A stretch of 18,467 nt of DNA from Spirochaetia bacterium (GCA_025997755.1 BNVA01000019.1:1-18467), one strand, 5' to 3'; positions 7,986 through 14,285 are shown, counted from the stretch's first letter. The notes: generated by a model not told the origin, from the letters alone. Numbers and translations: made by a program.

Positions 7986-8581
7986 GTAACATTCGCATAA
8001 CGCGTTATGCGTCATTTATGGCGGCAGACCCAAAAGAACCGCGCCTTGAATGGGCAGACAAACTTTTCCGCCGCCGCCTTAGTCTTTTAAGCCGTATGAC
8101 CTGTCAGGTTATATACGATCTGTTACCGGTTGCGCCTAACGAGAAAATAACGTTTCTGTCGTTCCGGGGCGAGATAGTTCAGCAATTCAACATATACGAT
8201 ATGATTTTTAACGACGAGATAAGACCTGCGGCTTTTTCAAGTTCCGTATTCAACAACGCACCGGCACAGGCGAGTATAGCGTTATCCTTACGCGCCGGTT
8301 ATACGGCAATTTATCCCTGCAGCTTTTACTCCGGTTTTACTGCCGCCGCCGCACCGCTGCTTTCAGGCGAGGAAGAAAAAACGATTTTTGTTTATGCCGA
8401 CGAAAATCCTCCGCCGGAATACGAGAAACTTTGCACGGAGCGTTGGACGCCGTTTGCCTTTGCTGCGGAGCTTTCACGGAGCGAAGGCGCATCCGTTATA
8501 CGCATAGAAAAAAACAACAGCAGCCTCTTATCCGCAGAAAATTTTCTTAGCTTTCTTAACAAAAACAAGGCGCTTAAATAA
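7982..8581 (+). CDS. Beta-ketoacyl synthase-like chain-length-factor protein (ApeC type)
   Basis: This 199-residue protein overlaps the methyltransferase by four bases (ATGA), so translation is probably coupled. It matches the pattern of the short Ketoacyl-synt_2 family: RRLSLLSRMTCQVIYD (31-46), a LSFRGEI segment at ~59-65, AAFSSSVFNNAPAQASIAL, then Tyr-rich YSGFTAAAAPLL and FVYADE. No nucleophilic Cys in an ACxS-type active site is seen, so it is not a full ketosynthase. In aryl-polyene pathways the family member acts as chain-length factor paired with a true ketosynthase (ApeO). No partner ketosynthase is encoded in this window, so it would have to lie elsewhere. The call rests on motif memory and gene order, not an alignment. 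Confidence 0.68.
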   Translation: MSNIRITRYASFMAADPKEPRLEWADKLFRRRLSLLSRMTCQVIYDLLPVAPNEKITFLSFRGEIVQQFNIYDMIFNDEIRPAAFSSSVFNNAPAQASIALSLRAGYTAIYPCSFYSGFTAAAAPLLSGEEEKTIFVYADENPPPEYEKLCTERWTPFAFAAELSRSEGASVIRIEKNNSSLLSAENFLSFLNKNKALK

Positions 8582-8582
8582 A

Positions 8583-9344
8583 ATGGGGACTGTTTTAAAC
8601 CGTATGCTTTACATTTACAGGGTTGCTGCAAAATTGTTTTGCTTTATTTTATTCGGGTTTGGAACATTGATCCTTATTATTTTTGTTTTCCCTTGTATGT
8701 CATTTTTTATTAAACCAAAAGAAAGGTTTCAAAGGGATGGAAGGCGTACCGTAAGCGCAACATGGCATTTTTTTTGCACCGTAATGAAAATTGTAAAAGT
8801 TACAGACATTAAAGTTGATAACCCGGCGGCATATAAAAATTTACGCTCAAAAATTATTGTTGCAAATCACCCTTCGCTTCTTGATGTTGTGATCATCATA
8901 TCGCTAATCCCTAATGCCAACTGCATAGTGAACGGCGCACTCCTTAAAAACATCGTAGGCGGCGTAGTACGCCGTTTGTATATTTCAAACACACTTGATT
9001 TTGAAACACTCTGCGATGAATGTAACAAAACATTAAACGAGGGAAACTGCCTTGTGATATTCCCCGAAGGCAGCCGCACGCCAAGGGAAGGATATTTGCC
9101 TTTAAAACGCGACGCGGCGCGGCTTTCGATACTAACCGGTAAACCTATAATTCCCATTCACATAGGCGGTAACGACAAGTACGGGCTTGGAAAACACGAG
9201 CCTTTAATAAGTTTTAACAGGACAGAAAAATACATTTATACGATAGAAGTCAAAGAAGAAATAAGCCCGCAGCTTTACGCCGGGCTGCCCGCCTCTCTTG
9301 CCGCCCGAAGGATAACGGGCGACATAGAAAAGGCAATATTTTGA
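8583..9344 (+). CDS. Lysophospholipid-type acyltransferase (PlsC family)
   Basis: The protein has 253 residues and starts one base after the previous stop, so it is the third gene of a tightly coupled operon. Residues ~16-44 are a strongly hydrophobic N-terminal membrane segment. The acyltransferase core is clear: NHPSLLD at 95-101 is the catalytic HX4D motif (H96, D101), and FPEGSRT at 160-166 is the acyl-acceptor motif. GKPIIPIHIGG follows. Such enzymes move an acyl chain from acyl-ACP or acyl-CoA onto a lysophospholipid-like acceptor at the membrane. In aryl-polyene clusters a member of this family (ApeD) is thought to attach the polyene acid to a lipid anchor. A general phospholipid-synthesis role cannot be excluded, but the neighbours favour a pathway-specific one. 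Confidence 0.88.
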   Translation: MGTVLNRMLYIYRVAAKLFCFILFGFGTLILIIFVFPCMSFFIKPKERFQRDGRRTVSATWHFFCTVMKIVKVTDIKVDNPAAYKNLRSKIIVANHPSLLDVVIIISLIPNANCIVNGALLKNIVGGVVRRLYISNTLDFETLCDECNKTLNEGNCLVIFPEGSRTPREGYLPLKRDAARLSILTGKPIIPIHIGGNDKYGLGKHEPLISFNRTEKYIYTIEVKEEISPQLYAGLPASLAARRITGDIEKAIF

Positions 9345-9389
9345 TGGTGTGCGCTAATACTTTCACGGTAAATTATTTTGAAATCAACC

Positions 9390-11132
9390 CTACGTGCGCC
9401 TAACGGCTTTTAAAAGAGCGCCGCGTTCGATCACCGTCCAAACCGGACGTCCGTGCGGGCAATGCGGATCGGGTAACGCGAGAGCTTCTTTTGCAAGGGA
9501 CAACGCAGACTCATCATCAATATAAGTACCGTCACGAACCGCCGCATGACAAGCCACAGTAGCCGCCCACCGCTCGGCAATACTTTCGCTTGCTGTTCTT
9601 AGTTCAAGTATCTCTTGGACAGTTTGCGAATCACTAAGCCGCCATAGAACAGGCAGGGCTTCTATACGCCAATCGCCGCCGCCGCCTGAGATAACCACCC
9701 CAAGGCTTTTTAATGCCTCACGACGGCTTTCAAGAAATCTGTCGTCTTCCGCGCTCTCGGTGTTAAAAGGAATTGGAATCAGTAATTCCTGACGCGGGAT
9801 AGGAGCGGAAAGCAGTTTGTTGTATAAGATACGCTCGTGAGCGGCGTGTTGATCTATCACAAACAGACTTTCGCCGCGTTCCACAAGAATAAAAAGATCA
9901 AAGAGCCGCCCGGTCAACTTTACGCCGCCCGGCACTTCTTCATTGCCGACTTCGCCTGCATCGTTTAGCTCGTTTGTCCCGTAGGCAGGCTCTTGGACAT
10001 CGGAGACCGCCCAAACCGGACTTTCAACAGCGTAACCGGTATAATTCCCCGGTTTTTCAACCGGCAAAACCGGCTTAGGGTGCGGAAATACTAAAAATTC
10101 TTCCGCAGAGGTTTCCCTGCTTGATTTAGCGCCGTAATTCCTCAAAAAATTACGCAAACATGAGCTTATTGAATGATGAATCGCCCCGGCATCGGAAAAC
10201 CGCGCCTCTCTTTTTGCAGGATGAATATTAAAATCCGCTAAGGCAGGGTCAATTTCTATAAAAACCGCGCCTACAGGGTGGGTTCCGTTCGGAAACCAGC
10301 CCTGTGTCCCGAATTCGAGCGCTTGCTGAAGGGAAAAATCATTTATTCGCCTGCCATTTGCAAAAATAAACTGCTGCCGCCTGTCATTTCTGAATAATTC
10401 CGGTCCTCCAATGATTATTGATGCCGAAAAACCCTCTCCGTTAGCCGCAATTTCGTGCAGGAACAGTGTTTTATTCGCCATTTCCACATCAGGTTGAAGA
10501 AAAGCCGCCGCGAACCTGTCTTTTAAGCTATCTGTCTTGGGCAAAAAGATCTTTAATTTGCCATCCTGAAAAAACCGGAATTGAAAATCAGGAAAAGCCG
10601 CCGCTTTTTCCAAAAATACCTGCTTACAAAGCTGCGCCTCGCTGCCTTCGCGTTTTAAAAAACGCTTACGGGCTGGAATATTGTCAAAAAGCGAAAAAGC
10701 GCGGACACTTGTTCCCCGCTGCCGCCGCGCCGGTTCTATCACAGGCTCATTATCAAGCGAATCCGTTAAAAGCTGCCACGCTTCCTGTCCGTTATGCGAC
10801 GTAACAATTTCGATACGCGCCACAGCCGCCGCAGACGACAACGCCTCGCCCCGAAAACCCAATGTCCTTGCCGTTTTAAGATCATCAACACCGCGTATCT
10901 TGCTTGTCGCGTGTGTAACACAAGCCAATGCAAGATCAGCCTTGTTCATACCGGAGCCGTCATCAACCACTTCAATACGTTTTATACCGCCGCCCTCTAT
11001 CAAAACATCAATGTTAAGACCACCCGCGTCAATAGCGTTATCAATTAACTCGCGCACAAGAGACGCCGGTCTGTCTATCACCTCGCCCGCCGCTATCTTC
11101 CTAGCCTCCGCAGGCGGTAGTATGTGGATCAT
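9390..11132 (-). CDS. mutL: DNA mismatch repair protein MutL
   Basis: The 580-residue protein has an N-terminal GHKL ATPase and a C-terminal dimerisation/endonuclease domain. ATPase motifs are intact: AAGEVIDRPASLVRELIDNA with catalytic E28 and N32, DDGSGM, LGFRGEALSS and NIPARKRF. The C-terminal domain has DQHAAHERILYN at 427-438 and CPHGRP at 558-563, so it belongs to the endonuclease-bearing type rather than the E. coli type. The last acidic residue of DQHA(x)2E(x)4E is Asn (N438). MutL couples mismatch recognition by MutS to strand removal; mutS is not in this window. The ATG at 11132 gives the family N-terminus but has no Shine-Dalgarno, and a -10-like TAGTAT lies nine bases upstream. 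It is convergent with the acyltransferase gene. Confidence 0.96.
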   Translation of the reverse strand: MIHILPPAEARKIAAGEVIDRPASLVRELIDNAIDAGGLNIDVLIEGGGIKRIEVVDDGSGMNKADLALACVTHATSKIRGVDDLKTARTLGFRGEALSSAAAVARIEIVTSHNGQEAWQLLTDSLDNEPVIEPARRQRGTSVRAFSLFDNIPARKRFLKREGSEAQLCKQVFLEKAAAFPDFQFRFFQDGKLKIFLPKTDSLKDRFAAAFLQPDVEMANKTLFLHEIAANGEGFSASIIIGGPELFRNDRRQQFIFANGRRINDFSLQQALEFGTQGWFPNGTHPVGAVFIEIDPALADFNIHPAKREARFSDAGAIHHSISSCLRNFLRNYGAKSSRETSAEEFLVFPHPKPVLPVEKPGNYTGYAVESPVWAVSDVQEPAYGTNELNDAGEVGNEEVPGGVKLTGRLFDLFILVERGESLFVIDQHAAHERILYNKLLSAPIPRQELLIPIPFNTESAEDDRFLESRREALKSLGVVISGGGGDWRIEALPVLWRLSDSQTVQEILELRTASESIAERWAATVACHAAVRDGTYIDDESALSLAKEALALPDPHCPHGRPVWTVIERGALLKAVRRT

Positions 11133-11141
11133 ATTACACTC

Positions 11142-11170
11142 ATACTATTTTTATTTGTTTATTTTATGAA
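11142..11170 (-). promoter_or_regulatory. Candidate mutL promoter positioned for a leaderless mRNA
   Basis: On the minus strand, TTCATA (11165-11170, 4/6) and TAGTAT (11142-11147, 4/6) are 17 bases apart. The -10 box ends nine bases before the mutL ATG. No Shine-Dalgarno lies in those nine bases, so transcription would begin at or next to the start codon. Confidence 0.45.
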
Positions 11171-11239
11171 GGGGGAAAGCCCCCTACACTCCAAAGGTTG
11201 CTGCGCAACGCTTTTCCGCTACCCCCGCAATTTTTTGCG
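11170..11239. repeat. Hairpin-rich element between mutL and tRNA-Lys
   Basis: Three small perfect hairpins lie in a row. AGGGGG/CCCCCT (11170-11175 with 11180-11185) has a 4-base loop. GTTGC/GCAAC (11197-11201 with 11205-11209) has a 3-base loop. CGCAA/TTGCG (11226-11230 with 11235-11239) has a TTTT loop. A second CCCCC (11222-11226) could also pair with the first G run. No gene is seen here. It resembles a REP-like dispersed palindromic unit, but only one copy is visible in the window. Confidence 0.5.
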
Positions 11240-11247
11240 CCGCGCCC

Positions 11248-11275
11248 TTGACACTCGCCGCCGCCCTAATATAGA
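11248..11275 (+). promoter_or_regulatory. Promoter of tRNA-Lys
   Basis: A perfect TTGACA (11248-11253) and TATAGA (11270-11275, 4/6) are separated by 16 bases. The expected start near 11282 leaves a short 5' leader before the mature tRNA at 11296. Confidence 0.7.
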
Positions 11276-11295
11276 GTGAATTCACGTTTGAAAAC

Positions 11296-11368
11296 GGGCC
11301 GTTAGCTCAGCTGGTAGAGCAGCAGACTCTTAATCTGCGGGTCGAGTGTTCGATCCACTCACGGCTCA
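11296..11368 (+). tRNA. tRNA-Lys (anticodon CTT)
   Basis: The full cloverleaf folds. The acceptor arms GGGCCGT (11296-11302) and ACGGCTC (11361-11367) pair with one G-T wobble, and the discriminator is A at 11368. The D stem is GCTC/GAGC (11305-11308 with 11317-11320). The anticodon stem is GCAGA/TCTGC around the loop CTCTTAA, giving anticodon CTT at 11329-11331. The T stem is GAGTG/CACTC with the loop TTCGATC. The 3' CCA is not encoded, since AAAT follows. It decodes AAG. Confidence 0.97.
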
Positions 11369-11408
11369 AATATAAGTTGTTTACAGATAAAGACTTATAG
11401 ACAAAAAA

Positions 11409-11618
11409 ATGATGGTGAGCGGAAATACCGTAGCTATGCAAAATTCGATATGAGAAAAGGTTCTGTATCCAGATATGGTGTTCCATACCCAACCGTACAT
11501 CGCACGGTTGGGCGCCCATTTTTTAGTGATCAACTTACAGCAAGACATAAAAACAGAGCTTTGCGCATCTATTGATAAGCGGTTTAGTAAATTTTTTGTT
11601 AATGTCCCGCTAGACTAG
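11409..11618 (+). pseudogene. Possible gene remnant interrupted by one TGA
   Basis: One plus-strand frame runs from an ATG at 11409 to a TAG at 11616-11618 and is broken only by TGA at 11451-11453. The part after the break can restart at ATG 11475 and gives 47 residues. That part has a protein-like composition, for example YIARLGAHFLVINLQQDIK and KRFSKFFVNVPLD. I do not recognise the family, and no Shine-Dalgarno precedes the restart. A second frame across the same bases is also open, which weakens the case. It may be chance. Confidence 0.22.
11488..11524 (+). terminator. Possible terminator-like hairpin downstream of tRNA-Lys
   Basis: CCCAACCGT (11488-11496) and ACGGTTGGG (11504-11512) form a perfect 9-bp stem with a 7-base loop. 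Six T residues at 11519-11524 follow, but are separated from the stem by CGCCCA. The offset T run weakens the call. It could end the tRNA transcript about 120 bases after the tRNA. Confidence 0.4.
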
Positions 11619-11630
11619 GGCGTGGATGCC

Positions 11631-11659
11631 TTGGATTTTTCAAGAAAATAGCTTAATAT
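11631..11659 (+). promoter_or_regulatory. Promoter of the toxin-antitoxin operon
   Basis: TTGGAT (11631-11636) and TAATAT (11654-11659) are separated by exactly 17 bases. Transcription would start about 13 bases before the antitoxin ATG, just upstream of the AAGG Shine-Dalgarno. Each box matches consensus only partly. Confidence 0.4.
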
Positions 11660-11678
11660 CTTTACAAAGAAGGTAATT

Positions 11679-11951
11679 ATGTATGCAACAGAATTTGAAA
11701 CAACTGTATTAGAAGATGGTAAAATTGAAATCCCAATAGAGTACCGAAACCCCGCGTCTCGGATAAAGGTCATAATACTACAAAACAGCGTGCAAAAGCG
11801 CTCCGTAGAATCCGGAGATGGTTTTGGGGCACTTGCACATTTGGCAAATCCTGAACACTGGAATAAAGAACGTGGCGCATGGAAAAAAGTGGCGGTAAAA
11901 AAATATGTGTCTCATTGCCGCCAATATCATTCTGCGTTATCTGTTCACTGA
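11679..11951 (+). CDS. Antitoxin of a type II toxin-antitoxin pair, with an extended C-terminus
   Basis: The 90-residue protein begins MYATEFETTVLEDGKIEIPIEY, the usual opening of small antitoxins paired with PIN toxins in spirochetes and relatives. In the family this part gives DNA binding and autorepression, while the C-terminal GALAHLANPEHW...GAWKKVAVKKY region (about 50-76) binds the toxin. Related antitoxins typically end soon after the AWxxAVxxKY motif. Here the frame runs 14 residues further, into the toxin gene, to a TGA at 11949-11951, so the two genes overlap by 47 bases. The start has an AAGG Shine-Dalgarno seven bases upstream. The long overlap suggests the original stop has been lost. 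The extra tail is not conserved-looking. Confidence 0.72.
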   Translation: MYATEFETTVLEDGKIEIPIEYRNPASRIKVIILQNSVQKRSVESGDGFGALAHLANPEHWNKERGAWKKVAVKKYVSHCRQYHSALSVH

Positions 11952-12276
11952 TAATCCTGCTATGAGCCAAAAAGCAAAAGATATTATCAAAAATAAAGAG
12001 GTTTTAATACTTACACAAGTTATTGCGGAGACAATTTATGTTGCAGAGGGTGTATACAATGCCACACGGCAGGAAATTGTTAACTCGCTTTTTACTATTA
12101 TGTCATTTGACAATGTTTATCTTGAACATGACAACATCGTTACTATGGCACTTAACGAATATGCTATGACAAAACTAGATTTTGTTGATGTTTTACTTTA
12201 CGCTTACAATCAACAGACAGGTTTACAAGTTGAGACTTTTGATAGTGATTTACGCAAAAAATTAGCATCAAACTAA
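11905..12276 (+). CDS. PIN-domain toxin with its first catalytic Asp replaced by Ala
   Basis: The 123-residue protein is a full-length PIN domain, an RNase-H-like fold that cleaves RNA using four acidic residues and Mg or Mn. The N-terminus reads MCLIAANIILRYLFTDNP, where the family normally has a (L/I)IDANIILRYL-type start. The first catalytic Asp is therefore Ala (A5, codon GCC; GAC would be Asp). The other acidic positions look intact: E42 in VIAETIYV, D92 and D95 in KLDFVDVLLYA, and D113 in VETFDSDL. As written, the toxin should be inactive or severely weakened. The gene overlaps the antitoxin frame by 47 bases and has no separate Shine-Dalgarno, so it relies on coupling. A single-base sequencing error would also explain the change. 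Confidence 0.85.
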   Translation: MCLIAANIILRYLFTDNPAMSQKAKDIIKNKEVLILTQVIAETIYVAEGVYNATRQEIVNSLFTIMSFDNVYLEHDNIVTMALNEYAMTKLDFVDVLLYAYNQQTGLQVETFDSDLRKKLASN

Positions 12277-12290
12277 AAAAATGAAAAACT

Positions 12291-12334
12291 CGCGCTCACA
12301 TCTCAACGATTAAAGCGCCGGTTTTGGGAGCGCG
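12291..12334. repeat. Inverted repeat between the toxin gene and the symporter
   Basis: CGCGCTC (12291-12297) and GAGCGCG (12328-12334) are perfect reverse complements around a 30-base spacer. No T run follows, so it is not an obvious terminator. It could be an operator or chance. Confidence 0.3.
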
Positions 12335-12344
12335 GCGCGGTAGC

Positions 12345-12373
12345 TTGTAACTCATCTGTTTTAAGTCTATTCT
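12345..12373 (+). promoter_or_regulatory. Symporter promoter positioned for a leaderless mRNA
   Basis: TTGTAA (12345-12350, 4/6) and TATTCT (12368-12373, 4/6) are exactly 17 bases apart. The -10 ends nine bases before the ATG at 12383. There is no Shine-Dalgarno in between, so transcription would start at or next to the start codon. Confidence 0.5.
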
Positions 12374-12382
12374 AAATATGGT

Positions 12383-13615
12383 ATGAAAGTTTGGGTTAAA
12401 CTTTTTATAGGCTCTGTTTTGGGCTTTATTCTTGGGATGCTTCTGCCCGAAGCAAATCCTACAGTGAATAAAATTATTGAGTTCTTGCAAAAGTTGGCGT
12501 TGGGAGCCGGACGGTATACTGCCGCTCCTATACTTGTTTTTTCACTTACCATTGGAATATATGAATTGCGTCAAGACGGAAGGTTTTGGCGGCTGGTGTT
12601 TCGTACTATTTTGATTTTAGCGGCGGTATCGGCAGCGATGATAGTTTTGGGCATTACTGCGGCTTTAGTCTTTTCCCCTGAACGTATCCCGATTTTATTG
12701 GATCAAAGCGCGGAGGAAATCGTTTTTAATCCGGCTCAGAATATCTTGAACATATTCCCGTCAAATATGTTTGCTGTTTTTTCCGGGGATGGGATTTATC
12801 TATTCCCGTTATGCGTTTTAGCTTTTTTTATTGCGCTTGGTTTAAGTTACGACAAAAACTACACAAAACCGGTTCTTTTATTTATTGATTCTTTATCAAG
12901 AATATTTTTTCATATTACAACATTTTTTTCGGAAATCTTTGGTTTGTTGATCATCATAATGGCGGCATACTGGGCTGTTCAATACAAGTCTATAGTCAAT
13001 GTATCAGTTTTTAAATCTATCATAAAGTTGTTATTGATATTTAGTTTTATCGTGGGATTTTTAATTCTGCCTCTGCTGCTTTTTCTTTTAAAGAAAAAAC
13101 AAAAACCATGGAAGACGCTTTATGCAGTACTTGGACCTGCTATATCCGCTTTTTTCTCCGGCGATTTAGTTTTTAACATTCCTGTTTTGTTTATGCACAT
13201 AAAAGAAAATCTTGGAATTAACAGAAGGTCTGGAAGCGTTACAGTTGCTTTGTGGTCAACATTCGGACGGGGCGGAAGCGCTATGGTGGCGGTTGTTTCT
13301 TTTATCGTTATACTAAAATCATATTCCAGTTTGGGAATTGCGTTTAACGACATAATTACTATAGGCCTGCACACACTCCTGTTGTCTTTTCTTCTTGCGG
13401 GGAATTCGTCTAACGCGGTTTATATAGCGCTTGCGGCGCTTTGTTCCGGTTATGGTCACGGGTTTGAAACAGGGTATCTTATTTTAAAACCAATAGCGTT
13501 TTATCTTATATCAATTGGAACATTTCTTGATGTAATAATAATAGCGTTAGGCTCGTATACGGTCGCTGTGTTAAGCGGTTTTTATGAAGAACGCAGCATG
13601 AAAAGATTTATCTAA
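12383..13615 (+). CDS. Divergent dicarboxylate/amino-acid:cation symporter (SDF/DAACS family)
   Basis: The 410-residue protein has about eight long hydrophobic segments plus re-entrant-loop-like regions, the layout of GltPh/DctA transporters. These move acidic amino acids or C4-dicarboxylates with Na+ or H+ across the inner membrane. The N-terminus (KLFIGSVLGFILGMLLPE) and AAPILVFSLTIGIYEL fit the family. The substrate and ion motifs do not. The HP1 Ser-rich tip is AFFSGDLVF (256-264), NMDGT is absent (STFGRGGSAM at 292-301), and the HP2 region is LLAGNSSNAVYIA. A changed or unknown substrate is therefore likely. The lipoprotein gene follows 14 bases later and is probably co-transcribed. The ATG has no Shine-Dalgarno; a promoter lies immediately upstream. 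Confidence 0.8.
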   Translation: MKVWVKLFIGSVLGFILGMLLPEANPTVNKIIEFLQKLALGAGRYTAAPILVFSLTIGIYELRQDGRFWRLVFRTILILAAVSAAMIVLGITAALVFSPERIPILLDQSAEEIVFNPAQNILNIFPSNMFAVFSGDGIYLFPLCVLAFFIALGLSYDKNYTKPVLLFIDSLSRIFFHITTFFSEIFGLLIIIMAAYWAVQYKSIVNVSVFKSIIKLLLIFSFIVGFLILPLLLFLLKKKQKPWKTLYAVLGPAISAFFSGDLVFNIPVLFMHIKENLGINRRSGSVTVALWSTFGRGGSAMVAVVSFIVILKSYSSLGIAFNDIITIGLHTLLLSFLLAGNSSNAVYIALAALCSGYGHGFETGYLILKPIAFYLISIGTFLDVIIIALGSYTVAVLSGFYEERSMKRFI

Positions 13616-13629
13616 AAAGGCAGGTAAAG

Positions 13630-14283
13630 ATGAAAAAGACGGCATTATTTCTTATTGCGGCGCTGCTTCTAAATGGCTGTTTGGGAATGAAAACAGATAT
13701 TGAGCTTTCTAAAAACGGAAGCGGAAAAATCAGCGTTGAATTTTCTGTTTCTAAGGAAGCGCTTAGTATGGCGGATAATTTCGGACAATCCGGCGGGTCT
13801 GACGAAAAACCTGTTATACCCATGGGCAGGGAAGATTTTGAACGCGGTATTGAAGGCATAGCAGGATTAAAAATGACAAGTTTTTCAACAAAAGAAGATG
13901 ATGTAAACAAAATATTTTTTATTAAAATGAGTTTTACAAATATTGATGCTTTGCTCGCTTATCTGCAAACACAAAATGGAGTCGCATCTTTCAAAAAAGA
14001 TGGTAACAAAAGCGTACTGACCTTTTCTTTTTCCGCTGATGAACAGCCGGTAGACCCGCAGATAAAAGGTATCGTTCCTTTCTTGTTTGCCGGTTACTAC
14101 ATGGATTTTGGGATTACCTTGCCGGAAAAATGTGATGTAGTTTGTTTCGACGCTAACGGTTTAAAGATCGATAAACCGCAGGTAGGCGAAATAAGCGTTA
14201 ATAATAAAACCGCTCAATTTAAGGTGCCTATGGGCGATCTTATTTCATCTGCCACCCCTGTCAAGATGCAGATAACATGGTAG
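13630..14283 (+). CDS. Predicted lipoprotein of unknown function
   Basis: The 217-residue protein starts MKKTALFLIAALLLNGC, a lysine-led hydrophobic signal peptide ending in the lipobox LLNGC, so C17 should be lipidated. The mature part alternates short beta-like stretches: DIELSKNGSGKISVEFSV (about 22-39), KIFFIKMSF, SVLTFSFSA, and a C-terminal FKVPMGDL...VKMQITW. It is probably a small beta-rich periplasmic-facing domain. I do not recognise a named family. AAAGGCAGG upstream provides a Shine-Dalgarno. It lies 14 bases after the symporter and is probably translated from the same message, which suggests, but does not show, a shared role. It converges with the peptidase gene with only two bases between stops. 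Confidence 0.8.
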   Translation: MKKTALFLIAALLLNGCLGMKTDIELSKNGSGKISVEFSVSKEALSMADNFGQSGGSDEKPVIPMGREDFERGIEGIAGLKMTSFSTKEDDVNKIFFIKMSFTNIDALLAYLQTQNGVASFKKDGNKSVLTFSFSADEQPVDPQIKGIVPFLFAGYYMDFGITLPEKCDVVCFDANGLKIDKPQVGEISVNNKTAQFKVPMGDLISSATPVKMQITW

Positions 14284-14285
14284 TT

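Larger units (their letters stand above)
11369..11678. other. 310-base stretch without an intact gene, between tRNA-Lys and the toxin-antitoxin pair
   Basis: Beyond the tRNA this stretch holds a possible broken reading frame (11409-11618), an inverted repeat at 11488-11512, and the promoter of the toxin-antitoxin pair near its end. I see no second tRNA, no att-like repeat of the tRNA 3' end, and no insertion-sequence ends. Confidence 0.6.

Noticed and set aside
10466..11169. Long plus-strand frames inside mutL
   Set aside because: They are shadows of the minus-strand mutL gene, whose motifs are conserved across its whole length.
11307..11519. Minus-strand reading frame across tRNA-Lys
   Set aside because: It runs antisense through the tRNA and the following hairpin and has no Shine-Dalgarno or family similarity.
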